From the IMG/VR virus record IMGVR_UViG_3300021368_000864, positions 1 to 29,240 of that record: DNA of 29,240 bases; one strand, 5' to 3'. Of the stretch, positions 7,771 to 15,534 are shown in pieces (the first letter of the stretch is position 1; each line of letters starts with the position of its first letter). The notes under the pieces are model-generated. The model saw only the letters and a program-made list of their open reading frames with translations, did not search any database and had not been told where the DNA came from. A program made the translations under genes and the position numbers. Source of the DNA: a virus.

Positions 7771-7938
7771 ATGGCAGAAAGCCAGTTAGAAAGACTTAGA
7801 AAAGACTCAAAAGAGTTGGGACATTACATTCACAAATTAAACAAAAGGGGGAAGGCAGATATTGCACATAAAGTTGCTAAACGACAATTGTTCTTAGACA
7901 CTGCAATATCACAAGCTGAAACTCGACTAAGGGGGTGA
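7771..7938 (+). CDS. Small basic helical phage protein of unknown function
   Basis: A 55-residue protein from ATG 7771, with AAGGAG 5 bases upstream and a TGA at 7936-7938. It is rich in Lys, Arg and Glu (LERLRKDSKEL, HKLNKRGKADIAHKVAKRQ) and should be mostly helical. It follows the DUF6433-like gene by 32 bases and precedes a strong terminator, so it is likely the last gene of the unit driven by the promoter at 7244. I recognise no family. Confidence 0.6.
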   Translation: MAESQLERLRKDSKELGHYIHKLNKRGKADIAHKVAKRQLFLDTAISQAETRLRG

Positions 7939-7954
7939 TCCTTTATCTGGAACT

Positions 7955-7979
7955 GGCCCTCTAGATAGAGGGCCTTTTT
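7955..7979 (+). terminator. Strong rho-independent terminator
   Basis: An 8-base-pair perfect GC-rich stem, GGCCCTCT (7955-7962) with AGAGGGCC (7967-7974), closes a 4-base AGAT loop and runs directly into TTTTT (7975-7979). It ends the unit that begins at the promoter at 7244. The next gene starts only 21 bases downstream with no promoter between. Confidence 0.9.
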
Positions 7980-7999
7980 CATTTACTGGAACTACATTT

Positions 8000-8278
8000 A
8001 TGCCAACATACGATCTACGCAACAAAGAAACTGGGGAAGTGAAAGAATTCCTCATCTCCATTTCAAAAAAAGAAGAGATGGTCGAATCCGGAGAATGGGA
8101 ACAAGTCCACCTCGGCGTTGCAGAACTGGTCACTCATCACGGTTCTATCCTCAGCAAAACCTCAGCGGATTGGAGAGACAAACTAAAAGACATCAAGAAG
8201 AAGTCTGGTGGTAACTCAGGTTTGTCTGGTGAAAAGAAAAAGAAGTACGGTTGGGCCGACAACACGATTCACGACTAA
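8000..8278 (+). CDS. Short phage protein with FmdB-like start, of unknown function
   Basis: A 92-residue protein beginning MPTYDLRNKETGEV, which resembles the first strand pair of FmdB-type proteins (MPTY-Y-C-GH-F), but without the zinc cysteines. The middle is mixed and the C-terminal third is basic (DIKKKSGG, EKKKKYGWADN). Similar short proteins occur in T4-like marine phages. The gene starts 21 bases after an intrinsic terminator, and its stop shares a base with the phoH ATG (TAATG), so the two are probably translationally coupled. No function can be assigned. Confidence 0.65.
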   Translation: MPTYDLRNKETGEVKEFLISISKKEEMVESGEWEQVHLGVAELVTHHGSILSKTSADWRDKLKDIKKKSGGNSGLSGEKKKKYGWADNTIHD

Positions 8279-8973
8279 TGAAGACCAAACAACAACACTC
8301 TGAGTCGATGAACATTCGCATCGATGACCTACGCACGATTGAACCGATTACCGGTGCACAAAAATATGCATGGCAATCATGGCGCGAGGGAGACAACCTC
8401 GCCATGGTCGGCACTGCGGGTACCGGTAAAACATTCCTTGCACTTTATCTTGCGCTCGAAGAAGTGATGGACAAGTCAACACCCTATGACTCTGTTCGCA
8501 TCATTCGCAGTGCAGTCCCTACTCGTGAGGTGGGGTTTCTACCAGGCTCCATCGAAGAAAAACTCAACGCATTTACTGGCCCATATCGTGCGGCCTGCGC
8601 GGATCTTTTTGAGGATGATCGCGCATATGACAAGTTAGTTCATAATAAATATATTCAGTTTGAATCTACCTCGTATATTCGGGGTGTGACATTCGATAAC
8701 AGTATTGTTCTGGTAGATGAGATGCAGAACCTCAACTTCCATGAACTGGATTCTGTCATTACTCGTGTTGGACAATGTTCTAAAATCATTTTCTGCGGTG
8801 ATGGTCGACAGTCAGATTTTAAACAACAATCCGACAAGAATGGAATCAACACCTTCCTTGAGGTACTTGAACAACTCAAGTATTTTACAGTTGTTGAATT
8901 CTCTTGGGAAGATATTGTCCGTAGTGGCCTTGTGAGAGACTACATAATGACAAAGGAGTGGATGGGGTTATGA
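8278..8973 (+). CDS. phoH: PhoH-like P-loop ATPase
   Basis: A 231-residue protein from ATG 8278. Walker A is GTAGTGKT at residues 45-52 and Walker B is VLVDEMQN at 144-151; RSAVPTREVGFLPG and FCGDGRQSD are typical PhoH blocks. PhoH is an ATPase domain related to helicase cores and is widespread in marine phages. Its role during infection is unsettled, with phosphate stress and RNA metabolism both proposed. No PhoB box is evident upstream. It is coupled to the preceding small gene by TAATG and to the following methyltransferase by ATGA. Confidence 0.93.
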   Translation: MKTKQQHSESMNIRIDDLRTIEPITGAQKYAWQSWREGDNLAMVGTAGTGKTFLALYLALEEVMDKSTPYDSVRIIRSAVPTREVGFLPGSIEEKLNAFTGPYRAACADLFEDDRAYDKLVHNKYIQFESTSYIRGVTFDNSIVLVDEMQNLNFHELDSVITRVGQCSKIIFCGDGRQSDFKQQSDKNGINTFLEVLEQLKYFTVVEFSWEDIVRSGLVRDYIMTKEWMGL

Positions 8974-9752
8974 TTCACGAAGAATTTGGTAGTCAAAAAC
9001 ATTATGAATTATTGGGAAGAGGTATACGAAGGTTTATGGACAAAGGCCAACTTTCTTCAGAATGTACCTTTTTGGATGTTGGTGCTTACGTAGGATGGTG
9101 GGCCGAAGCTGCAATCAAGACGAATTATTTTAAAGAAATTCATGCTATAGAACCAGTGAGTAGAGATGAGTTGAATAAACTCAAAACGCAAGGCGTCCAT
9201 GTTCATTATTGTGCACTCGGCGAAAGAAATGAAACTGTTTCTTTTTTTCAAAGTATTCTAAATCCCAGAAATTCTTCTTTATATGAAAGTCATGTTCGTC
9301 GAAAAGGCTCACAATCATACACACAAATAAGCGTTGAATCAAAAACTTTAGATAGTTTTAATATTAGTGGTGATTGTTTTATAAAGATAGATACAGAGGA
9401 ACATGAATTACAAGTATTACGCGGCGCAGAAAAAACCTTAACGGAAAATAACTGCGTTGTACTAATGGAAGTGACTGTATCTCCCAAAGAAATTTTTAGT
9501 TTGATGGAAAGTTATGGTTATAAGGCTTGTGGGTATATGTTCGCTGAAGTTATGTATCCCTTACCATCATCGAATGTAGAATTTCATATAAATCAAAGTG
9601 GTCATTTGGTTTGGACGTGTGATAATTTGGTATTAGACTACGCTAAATTGTTCGGTCAATGTTGGCCATTAAAAGAAATAAGATCGCCGGGATATGATTT
9701 TACGAAGGAAAATCCAATGTGGTCAGATTTCATTTTCACAAAGGAAAAGTAA
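8970..9752 (+). CDS. FkbM-family SAM-dependent methyltransferase (second copy)
   Basis: A 260-residue protein. ATG 8970 overlaps the phoH stop as ATGA; an in-frame GTG at 8958 is possible. SAM motif I is TFLDVGAYVGWWAE near residue 35, the acidic loop is HAIEPVS, and FIKIDTEEHELQVLRGAEKTL is a textbook FkbM block. A C-terminal extension of about 70 residues ends in NPMWSDFIF. The gene is AT-rich compared with phoH and looks like an independent insertion between phoH and a conserved phage gene. It is only distantly similar to the FkbM protein at 3567. The substrate is unknown, probably a glycan. Confidence 0.88.
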   Translation: MIHEEFGSQKHYELLGRGIRRFMDKGQLSSECTFLDVGAYVGWWAEAAIKTNYFKEIHAIEPVSRDELNKLKTQGVHVHYCALGERNETVSFFQSILNPRNSSLYESHVRRKGSQSYTQISVESKTLDSFNISGDCFIKIDTEEHELQVLRGAEKTLTENNCVVLMEVTVSPKEIFSLMESYGYKACGYMFAEVMYPLPSSNVEFHINQSGHLVWTCDNLVLDYAKLFGQCWPLKEIRSPGYDFTKENPMWSDFIFTKEK

Positions 9753-9753
9753 A

Positions 9754-9999
9754 ATGTCAGACTTATTCGATTTCGGATTTACAGCAGTAACAGAAGACGA
9801 ACTTGATGTAGTTCGTAGTACACAGGCAACACTTGGGACAACAGAGGCGCAGTTCGATAAACTGTATAACGCGATCGTCCCGTTGCTCAATAATCTCAAA
9901 CTCAATCCGGAAAAGGACTACATATATTGGCCTAACCGATTGGAAAAGGTAGAGGCGTTCGAGTCCCACCTACAGAAAATTAGGAGTGGAGAGTCATGA
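9754..9999 (+). CDS. Short conserved phage protein of unknown function
   Basis: An 81-residue protein from ATG 9754, one base after the methyltransferase stop. It begins MSDLFDFGFTAVTEDEL and contains LYNAIVPLLNNLKLNPEKDYIYWPNR followed by KVEAFESHL (two separate blocks). The phrase of a small helical protein with PEK-YI-WPNR is familiar from T4-like marine phages, where it is annotated as hypothetical. It overlaps the next gene by ATGA. Confidence 0.7.
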   Translation: MSDLFDFGFTAVTEDELDVVRSTQATLGTTEAQFDKLYNAIVPLLNNLKLNPEKDYIYWPNRLEKVEAFESHLQKIRSGES

Positions 10000-10424
10000 A
10001 TCGAGAAGACGCGCTGGCAGAACTGAACGCGACTTGGAAGTATCGATATGATACTGAACAATATGCCTCTCGCGATTTTTGGACGATCATGAAAGAACCA
10101 CCCTATGAGGGTGACTGTGAGGATTACGCACTCACCCTTCTTTGGTTGTTGTGTGACCGGTCAATGTTTAAGTTCTGGGTAGCATTGTTCACATACGAGG
10201 CACAGATTCGTAGAGTAATCACCAAGAATGGCGGTGGTCATGTCGTCCTAAAGATCGGTGATGATTATTGTGATAATTGGTCGCGAGAGTTTGTGTCTTG
10301 GTATGACATGAGGCAGTTAGGACATAAAAAGAGTTGGTGGTTTTACACACCATTGGATGTCGCGGTAAAAATGATAGTAGGCAAAGTCAAAAGGTCAACC
10401 GATAGTTTTTTGGAGCAGAAATGA
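9996..10424 (+). CDS. Transglutaminase-like cysteine peptidase (BTLCP type)
   Basis: A 142-residue protein. GDCEDYALTLLWLL places a nucleophilic cysteine at residue 41 at the start of a helix, GGGHVVLKI gives His82 on a strand, and DYCDNWS gives a possible Asp93, the Cys-His-Asp order of papain-like transglutaminase folds. Bacterial relatives (BTLCP family) are often periplasmic, but no signal peptide is visible here. It lies directly before the lysozyme gene and overlaps it by ATGA, so a role in cutting peptide bonds in the cell wall, or in processing a virion or host protein, is plausible but unproven. Confidence 0.7.
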   Translation: MNREDALAELNATWKYRYDTEQYASRDFWTIMKEPPYEGDCEDYALTLLWLLCDRSMFKFWVALFTYEAQIRRVITKNGGGHVVLKIGDDYCDNWSREFVSWYDMRQLGHKKSWWFYTPLDVAVKMIVGKVKRSTDSFLEQK

Positions 10425-10867
10425 ATAGAGAAGCAGTATTTGAACAACTTAAAATTGATGAGGGAGTAGTCAATGAAATTTATCACGATCATCTGGGGTA
10501 TCCTACGTTCGGAGTCGGTCATCTCGTGCTTGAGTCAGATCCAGAGCACGGACAACCGGTTGGAACACCAGTATCAGATGAGCGCGTTGCGGAGTGCTTT
10601 GACAGAGACCTCGATGTGGCAATAAGTGAGTGCACTGCACTCTACGGTGTCGATGTCTGGGAAGGTTTCCCCGATGAGGTACAACAGATCGTAGTGAACA
10701 TGATGTTCAACATGGGACGAACTCGTCTGAGTAAGTTCAAGAAATTCAACGCCGCATTAGTAGATGGTGATTGGAGTGAAGCGGCTATTGAAGGCCGCGA
10801 CAGTTTGTGGTATCGTCAAGTAACGAATCGCGCAGAACGCTTAATGGAGCGAATGGAACAAGTTTAA
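10421..10867 (+). CDS. T4-type lysozyme (GH24 endolysin)
   Basis: A 148-residue protein of the T4 gene e type, which cleaves the MurNAc-GlcNAc bond of peptidoglycan. The catalytic Glu14 (IDEG), Asp23 (YHDHLG) and Thr29 (YPTFGVGH) have the same spacing as Glu11, Asp20 and Thr26 of T4 lysozyme. NMMFNMGRTRLSKF matches the conserved helix in the C-terminal lobe. There is no signal peptide, so a holin would be needed for export; none is recognisable in the window. It is coupled to the preceding peptidase by ATGA. It could also be a virion-associated lysozyme, but its stand-alone size favours the endolysin. Confidence 0.93.
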   Translation: MNREAVFEQLKIDEGVVNEIYHDHLGYPTFGVGHLVLESDPEHGQPVGTPVSDERVAECFDRDLDVAISECTALYGVDVWEGFPDEVQQIVVNMMFNMGRTRLSKFKKFNAALVDGDWSEAAIEGRDSLWYRQVTNRAERLMERMEQV

Positions 10868-10869
10868 TT

Positions 10870-11541
10870 ATGCAGTACATCTTTGTGCATATCCCGAAGA
10901 ATGGAGGTTCTTCAATTGTTCGGGCTGATATATTACGCGGGGTTGTAGAACAACCAAGTAGATTGACTCTCTCTACACCATACTTAATGTCCAGTGGAAT
11001 TACTCGCGCATGGGGTCATGCAAGGTGGGTTAATTTAGATCCGGTGTGGAGAGAATCTCGTCCCGCATTCACTTTAGTAAGAAATCCGTGGTCATGGATG
11101 GTATCACAGTTTCGTTTTAAGAAAAAAATTCTCACCGAAAAGGGTTTAGAGACTGAAGGTGATCCCTTTCACATCGAGTGGTCATTCGATCAGTTTATCG
11201 AATGGTTAGATGCATCAAAAGATAAACCTTCATTTCAACACTTGAATTGTCACCGAACAACATGTAATATACAGTCTCAGAAAAGTTTTATTGTGAACGA
11301 ATCTGGCCGACCAGTAGTAGATGTTCTTAGGTTCGAGAATTTTGATGAAGATACAATGAAGTATCTGCGATTGAAACAACCTCTCAGACCACGAAATGTC
11401 ACCAGTAAGATTCATCACGATTATAAATCATATTATACAGATGATACTCGTGATTGGGTAAATCAACAGTTCAGTGAAGACATTGATTATTTCGGTTATT
11501 CGTTTGAAAGTGGGCCAACTAAAAATTATCATTATTCATAG
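10870..11541 (+). CDS. Sulfotransferase-family protein
   Basis: A 223-residue protein from ATG 10870, two bases after the lysozyme stop. IFVHIPKNGGSS (residues 4-15) is the 5'-phosphosulfate-binding loop for PAPS, and FTLVRNPWSWMVSQF (about 67-81, Arg71) is the 3'-phosphate-binding segment. The C terminus (DYKSYYTDDT, then DIDYFGY) is characteristic of bacterial and phage carbohydrate sulfotransferases. It would transfer sulfate from host PAPS to a sugar hydroxyl. It opens the glycan block and has a paralogue at 14854. No PAPS-making gene is seen in the window, so the donor must come from the host. Confidence 0.85.
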   Translation: MQYIFVHIPKNGGSSIVRADILRGVVEQPSRLTLSTPYLMSSGITRAWGHARWVNLDPVWRESRPAFTLVRNPWSWMVSQFRFKKKILTEKGLETEGDPFHIEWSFDQFIEWLDASKDKPSFQHLNCHRTTCNIQSQKSFIVNESGRPVVDVLRFENFDEDTMKYLRLKQPLRPRNVTSKIHHDYKSYYTDDTRDWVNQQFSEDIDYFGYSFESGPTKNYHYS

Positions 11542-11549
11542 GAGATATA

Positions 11550-11702
11550 ATGGCGAAGTACAGTCGATTTGATCCTCGCAATAAAAAGAAAGATCGACAC
11601 AAGAATCGTTATCTTGGAAGAACACAGAAACAAGTTCGTCGAGAACTTGATGACGATGATCGAAATTTACAACAATATTACGAGTCGTTTCGAGCAAAAT
11701 AA
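11550..11702 (+). CDS. Very small basic phage protein
   Basis: A 50-residue protein from ATG 11550, preceded by GGAG (11541-11544) with 5 bases spacing and ending at TAA 11700-11702 immediately before the next ATG. It is highly charged, with a basic first half (FDPRNKKKDRHKNR) and an acidic stretch (ELDDDDRN) later. The clean ribosome binding site and exact fit between neighbours argue for a real gene. Function unknown; similar short basic proteins occur in T4-like marine phages. Confidence 0.55.
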   Translation: MAKYSRFDPRNKKKDRHKNRYLGRTQKQVRRELDDDDRNLQQYYESFRAK

Positions 11703-12557
11703 ATGGATAATTGGTTCCGCGAACCAATCTCTCATCAACCTATATTCGTTAATGATGATTATGAAATAGATTGGCGCGGGACTATTGGTGTCGGTGATAT
11801 ACTGTATGGTTTAAACTGTGCCTATGCGTTGTCACACCTTCACAATCAACCTATACGCATGAATGTCCACTGGACGCATGGTAGAAATTATAATTACCAC
11901 TTTGAAGATCCAGAAACGATCGTTCAACGCGGAGATTATTTTCATCGATTATATCACGGGTTTGATCGAGTAACCGTCAATCATGTATTCAATTCTACGG
12001 ATTCTGAAATCGAAAAACTTCGATGGAGAGGGTTTGGTCATCGCAGTGATCCTCAACGAGTTTTAACTTTCCATCACTGGCCTTTTCGAAAAGATTTGTG
12101 GTATGAAGGTGAACCGAACAAGGTTGTATTCTGGCGTCCCACATTCAATCGAGAAATTCCATCCGGTGGTAAAAAATGGAAGATGACATTTACCGTCAAA
12201 GAGTGGGAAAGAATCATTCACTTCCTTAATCTCAAGGGTTACAATCTGGTTGAGTTAACCTATCGAACACCAGTGCGCGAAGCCTTATATCACATTAGAA
12301 CTTCTTCATTCTGTATATTCTACGACGGTATGTGGCAATACATTGCTAGAAATTTAGCGAAACCGGTGATTACATTAGGTGGCAGTTCGATATGCAAAAC
12401 TCACAGTCCTCAAGGGGTATGGTTTAAAGAACCACACGACGAAAAAAATGATTTTTGGGACTACCTATATAATTTACCAAAGAATGAAGAACATTTGCGT
12501 CATCGAGCAGATCGTTACCGAAAACAATTATGGGACAAAGTGAATGTTAACAATTGA
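11703..12557 (+). CDS. Putative GT-B glycosyltransferase (GT9/heptosyltransferase-like)
   Basis: A 284-residue protein. Near residue 29, IGVGDILYGLNCAYAL resembles the G-GD loop at the start of GT9 heptosyltransferases, and FCIFYDGMWQYIARNLAKPVITLGG matches, in two parts, the C-terminal nucleotide-sugar binding region (usually F-G-DSG--H-A---KP---LfG). The middle, VVFWRPTFNR, would be the start of the second Rossmann domain. It is shorter than typical heptosyltransferases (about 320-350 residues). Its 14-base overlap with the radical SAM gene downstream implies co-expression. The acceptor is probably an envelope glycan. Confidence 0.6.
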   Translation: MDNWFREPISHQPIFVNDDYEIDWRGTIGVGDILYGLNCAYALSHLHNQPIRMNVHWTHGRNYNYHFEDPETIVQRGDYFHRLYHGFDRVTVNHVFNSTDSEIEKLRWRGFGHRSDPQRVLTFHHWPFRKDLWYEGEPNKVVFWRPTFNREIPSGGKKWKMTFTVKEWERIIHFLNLKGYNLVELTYRTPVREALYHIRTSSFCIFYDGMWQYIARNLAKPVITLGGSSICKTHSPQGVWFKEPHDEKNDFWDYLYNLPKNEEHLRHRADRYRKQLWDKVNVNN

Positions 12558-13512
12558 TCGTGCAGTGATTGAAGTCAACGGGGGTTGCAATTACTCGTGT
12601 TCTATGTGTCCGCAAGATATGCGTACCGGAGGACGACACAAGGGTTTCCTCAAGAAGATGTCTCTCGAAGAGTTTGAATCTAATGTTGCGGATTGTGCAC
12701 AACACGGACTGAGAGTAGTGAACCTTGATGGATCTGGTGAGGCAACACTCAATCGTGACCTACCCAAGTACATCGAAATTGTCAAGAAATACAACGCAAA
12801 GGCATTCATCTTCTCGAACGGTCACAACATGGAGAACGAGTTCATGATGGACTGCGTCGATGCCGGTCTGGACTTCTATCGATTCTCGTGGATTGGGTCG
12901 AACCCTGAGAAGTATGATGAGTGGATGTACAATCGTATCGGGGGTGACTATGGTTCGACATGGGACAAGGTGCGTAAGATGAAAGAGTATGTCGACCTTG
13001 TCGAGTCAGACTGTGTCGTCGCCACCTACCACCTCATGACTGAGACTGATCCCGAAAAGCGTGAAGTCGAACTCGAAGCTTATAAGAATATCGTCAACAC
13101 TCTGGGAGTCAAGACAGAGATTTGGACGATGCACAATTGGTCGGGTGTATACAAACCCGTCGAAGATAGAAAAGGAGCAAAGAAAACCTGTGGAAGACCT
13201 TTCTCTCCAGACCTTGTTATTCGCGCTGGGGGTCTGGATAATAAGCGTGGCGCTGTTCACCCTTGTTGTCAAGTTCTTGGACGTGATGAGCAGGGAATCT
13301 TGGGATACACTTCGGAAAACACCGTGGAAGAGATCTGGTTCGGGGAAGAATACGAGAAACTCAGAGAACAACACCGATCGGGAGATTACCCAGAGTTCTG
13401 TCGGGATTGCGATTTTCTTGTCGACGATCCTGAAGTTCTAGTCTGGACAAACCACGAGCGTGATCTTTACAAGATGCACGGTACAGAATTTGATCTGGAT
13501 GATTACAGATGA
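12544..13512 (+). CDS. Radical SAM/SPASM-like enzyme
   Basis: A 322-residue protein. CNYSCSMC gives Cys15, Cys19 and Cys22 in the CxxxCxxC pattern that holds the radical SAM iron-sulfur cluster. GSGEATLN is the GGE-like motif that binds the SAM amino group. The C-terminal third has more cysteines (KTCGRPFSP, HPCCQVLG, FCRDCDF), arranged like a SPASM domain that carries one or two auxiliary clusters. SPASM enzymes modify peptides or sugars, for example by dehydrogenation, epimerisation or C-C bond formation. Inside this glycan block a sugar-modifying role is most likely. Base composition is close to the phage core and less AT-rich than the next gene. Confidence 0.85.
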   Translation: MLTIDRAVIEVNGGCNYSCSMCPQDMRTGGRHKGFLKKMSLEEFESNVADCAQHGLRVVNLDGSGEATLNRDLPKYIEIVKKYNAKAFIFSNGHNMENEFMMDCVDAGLDFYRFSWIGSNPEKYDEWMYNRIGGDYGSTWDKVRKMKEYVDLVESDCVVATYHLMTETDPEKREVELEAYKNIVNTLGVKTEIWTMHNWSGVYKPVEDRKGAKKTCGRPFSPDLVIRAGGLDNKRGAVHPCCQVLGRDEQGILGYTSENTVEEIWFGEEYEKLREQHRSGDYPEFCRDCDFLVDDPEVLVWTNHERDLYKMHGTEFDLDDYR

Positions 13513-14063
13513 AACCTGAAGTGTGGATGATTCAGATGTCAGACAATCCACGATCAATGTACTATCGTGGTCGCACTGAAATGAGTTGGATAGATCGGGG
13601 ATACGATTTAAAGTTTTTTGAGGCCACTACTCCGGAAAATAATACTAAATCTTTTTTGAATTTTGGGTTAAAACGTGATACAATAGAGTTTACACCTACC
13701 GAAATTGCCGTATGGTATAGTCATGTGGAAATGTGGGCGAAAGCGAGAAGTAAACCGATCATTATAGTTGAACACGATGCGATGTTGTTAGAACCAATAC
13801 CCGAAGAATTGTTCAAACATGAGATGGTGTGTTTGGGTCATACTACAAAGAGAAAGACTCTACTTCCAGGCCTCGCTTATTTTCTTACACCACATCTCGC
13901 TACAAGGATGGTAGCGGATGTTAAAAACACAAAAAAGATCACTTGGAATTCTGATGGGTCAATCTCATCATATAATGTAAAATATGGTCATACTGCAAAA
14001 GATTATGTTTTTCAAATCAAAAATTCGTCTATTGGGACAACAATTGAGCACAGAAAGAAATGA
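13509..14063 (+). CDS. GT25-like glycosyltransferase
   Basis: A 184-residue protein, ATGA-coupled at both ends. The block FTPTEIAVWYSHVEMWAKA followed by PIIIVEHDAMLL matches the GT25 (LPS beta-1,4-galactosyltransferase LpsA/LgtB) signature, in which GEIaC-lSH---W leads to an acidic LEDDA metal-binding motif. Here the second acidic residue is histidine (EHD). PGLAYFLTPHLA is the next conserved strand. It is one of four related proteins in the window (also at 20907, 21605 and 23954). It is the shortest of the four and is AT-rich. Confidence 0.75.
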   Translation: MKPEVWMIQMSDNPRSMYYRGRTEMSWIDRGYDLKFFEATTPENNTKSFLNFGLKRDTIEFTPTEIAVWYSHVEMWAKARSKPIIIVEHDAMLLEPIPEELFKHEMVCLGHTTKRKTLLPGLAYFLTPHLATRMVADVKNTKKITWNSDGSISSYNVKYGHTAKDYVFQIKNSSIGTTIEHRKK

Positions 14064-14860
14064 GCAAAAAGCGACTAATATATCAAGTTTGTTTGGGACA
14101 GGCAAAAAATTCTAAACTCTATAAACACTGTATTGAAAGTGTAACGGCATATTGTGAGAGACATAACATCACACATATGGTTCAGGAACAACCGTTACTT
14201 AAAATTACTCCCGATCCGTTTATGTCGAATCGTAGTCGAGAGTCATGGAGTAAACACGGTGGTTATCTGCCAATCTACGAGAAAGAAAATGCATTCAGCT
14301 GGTTAGATGACTTTGATCAGATTGCGATTATTGATGCAGACATCTACATGCGACCCGATGCTCCTAATATTTTCGATGATATGGATTGTAATTGTGCATT
14401 TGGTGCAGTGTGTGAAAGAGAGATGCCGATCACCGAAAAGTACAAGGGCAAGATCACTAATTACTCGATGATGCAGTACAAAGATCTTCATTCGAATCGA
14501 CACAATTTCAAACCAAACAATCTAGGTTTTGAATTCTTTAATATGGGTCTTATTGTATTGAACTGTAAACAGTTTAAACCCTATCTCAAGGGTCAAACAC
14601 CCGAAGAGTTTATCAAACGAACTGAGTTTATGGATTTCGTGAACGGTAAGGGTGCATGGAAGTGGAGTACAGATCAGACCTTACTTAATTTCTTTTTGAA
14701 AAAGTATAAGGTGCCAACCAAGCATCTCGATTGGAAGTGGAACGGACTCTACACTGCAAATACCAAGATCGACGAATGTTACTTTGTACACTTTTTTCTC
14801 AAGGATTTATTACCATCACAAGGCGAGAATGTTGAGGAGTTAATGAAACTGATATGTTGA
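14060..14860 (+). CDS. GT-A glycosyltransferase (GT8-like)
   Basis: A 266-residue protein. IAIIDADIYMRPD carries the DxD metal and nucleotide-sugar motif at Asp92-Asp94. FFNMGLIVLN and WSTDQTLLNFFLKKY match the later GT8-like blocks that bind acceptor and donor, and YFVHFF near the end supplies the usual terminal histidine. Start ATG 14060 overlaps the GT25 stop. The donor sugar cannot be read from the sequence. The stop overlaps the second sulfotransferase by 7 bases. Confidence 0.72.
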   Translation: MSKKRLIYQVCLGQAKNSKLYKHCIESVTAYCERHNITHMVQEQPLLKITPDPFMSNRSRESWSKHGGYLPIYEKENAFSWLDDFDQIAIIDADIYMRPDAPNIFDDMDCNCAFGAVCEREMPITEKYKGKITNYSMMQYKDLHSNRHNFKPNNLGFEFFNMGLIVLNCKQFKPYLKGQTPEEFIKRTEFMDFVNGKGAWKWSTDQTLLNFFLKKYKVPTKHLDWKWNGLYTANTKIDECYFVHFFLKDLLPSQGENVEELMKLIC

Positions 14861-15534
14861 AACCTGTAATGTTTGTGCACATTCCCAAAAACGGCGGAAT
14901 GACGATTAGACGAAACCCTGAACTACGCCAGCGTGTTTTACTTGCAGATTCTAGGTTACACAAGAGTGCTTTGTATACTCGTAGTCTTCACGAGACTATG
15001 GAAAAACACGGTGAACATCACGGAAACGAACATGCTCGATGGCGTGACTGGCACCCTCAAGTTCGAGAGAATCACCGCGCAGTTGCTATCGTTCGCAACC
15101 CTTGGAGTCGAGTGGTGTCTCGTTTTGAGTTTGCAAAAAAGGTTATTCATGTCGAAAAGAAACAACCGGAATCCTACGCAGATGTTACATCGTTCGAGGC
15201 ATTTCTAGAAGAACGACACAAGTGGGGCGGTATGGAATTCTTTTGGCATCGTGCAACACGAGGTTGGTTTCCCGCACTCGATCATGTTGTAGATGATGAG
15301 GGCAATGTACGATGTGACATACTTCGTTTTGAAAACTATAACGATGCGGTCAAGATGTATTTCGGAACCCTCACTAACCCACCGCCTCGAAATGTTACTG
15401 GATATGATCAGTCTAAGTATAAGTCATACTACAACGAGCAGACAATTCAGATAGTCGCAGATTGGTATAAAAAAGATATCGACTATTGGGGGTTTGATTT
15501 CGACAGTGGTGCAACAAGGAATTACTGGGCGTGA
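14854..15534 (+). CDS. Sulfotransferase-family protein (second copy)
   Basis: A 226-residue paralogue of the protein at 10870. The PAPS 5'-loop is MFVHIPKNGGMT (residues 6-17) and the 3'-phosphate motif is VAIVRNPWSRVVSRF (Arg81). The C-terminal part (KYKSYYNEQT, KDIDYWGFDFDSGATRN) aligns closely with the first copy, while the middle differs, which suggests a different acceptor. Histidines are unusually frequent between residues 35 and 75. Its stop overlaps the next GTG as GTGA. Confidence 0.85.
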   Translation: MLKPVMFVHIPKNGGMTIRRNPELRQRVLLADSRLHKSALYTRSLHETMEKHGEHHGNEHARWRDWHPQVRENHRAVAIVRNPWSRVVSRFEFAKKVIHVEKKQPESYADVTSFEAFLEERHKWGGMEFFWHRATRGWFPALDHVVDDEGNVRCDILRFENYNDAVKMYFGTLTNPPPRNVTGYDQSKYKSYYNEQTIQIVADWYKKDIDYWGFDFDSGATRNYWA

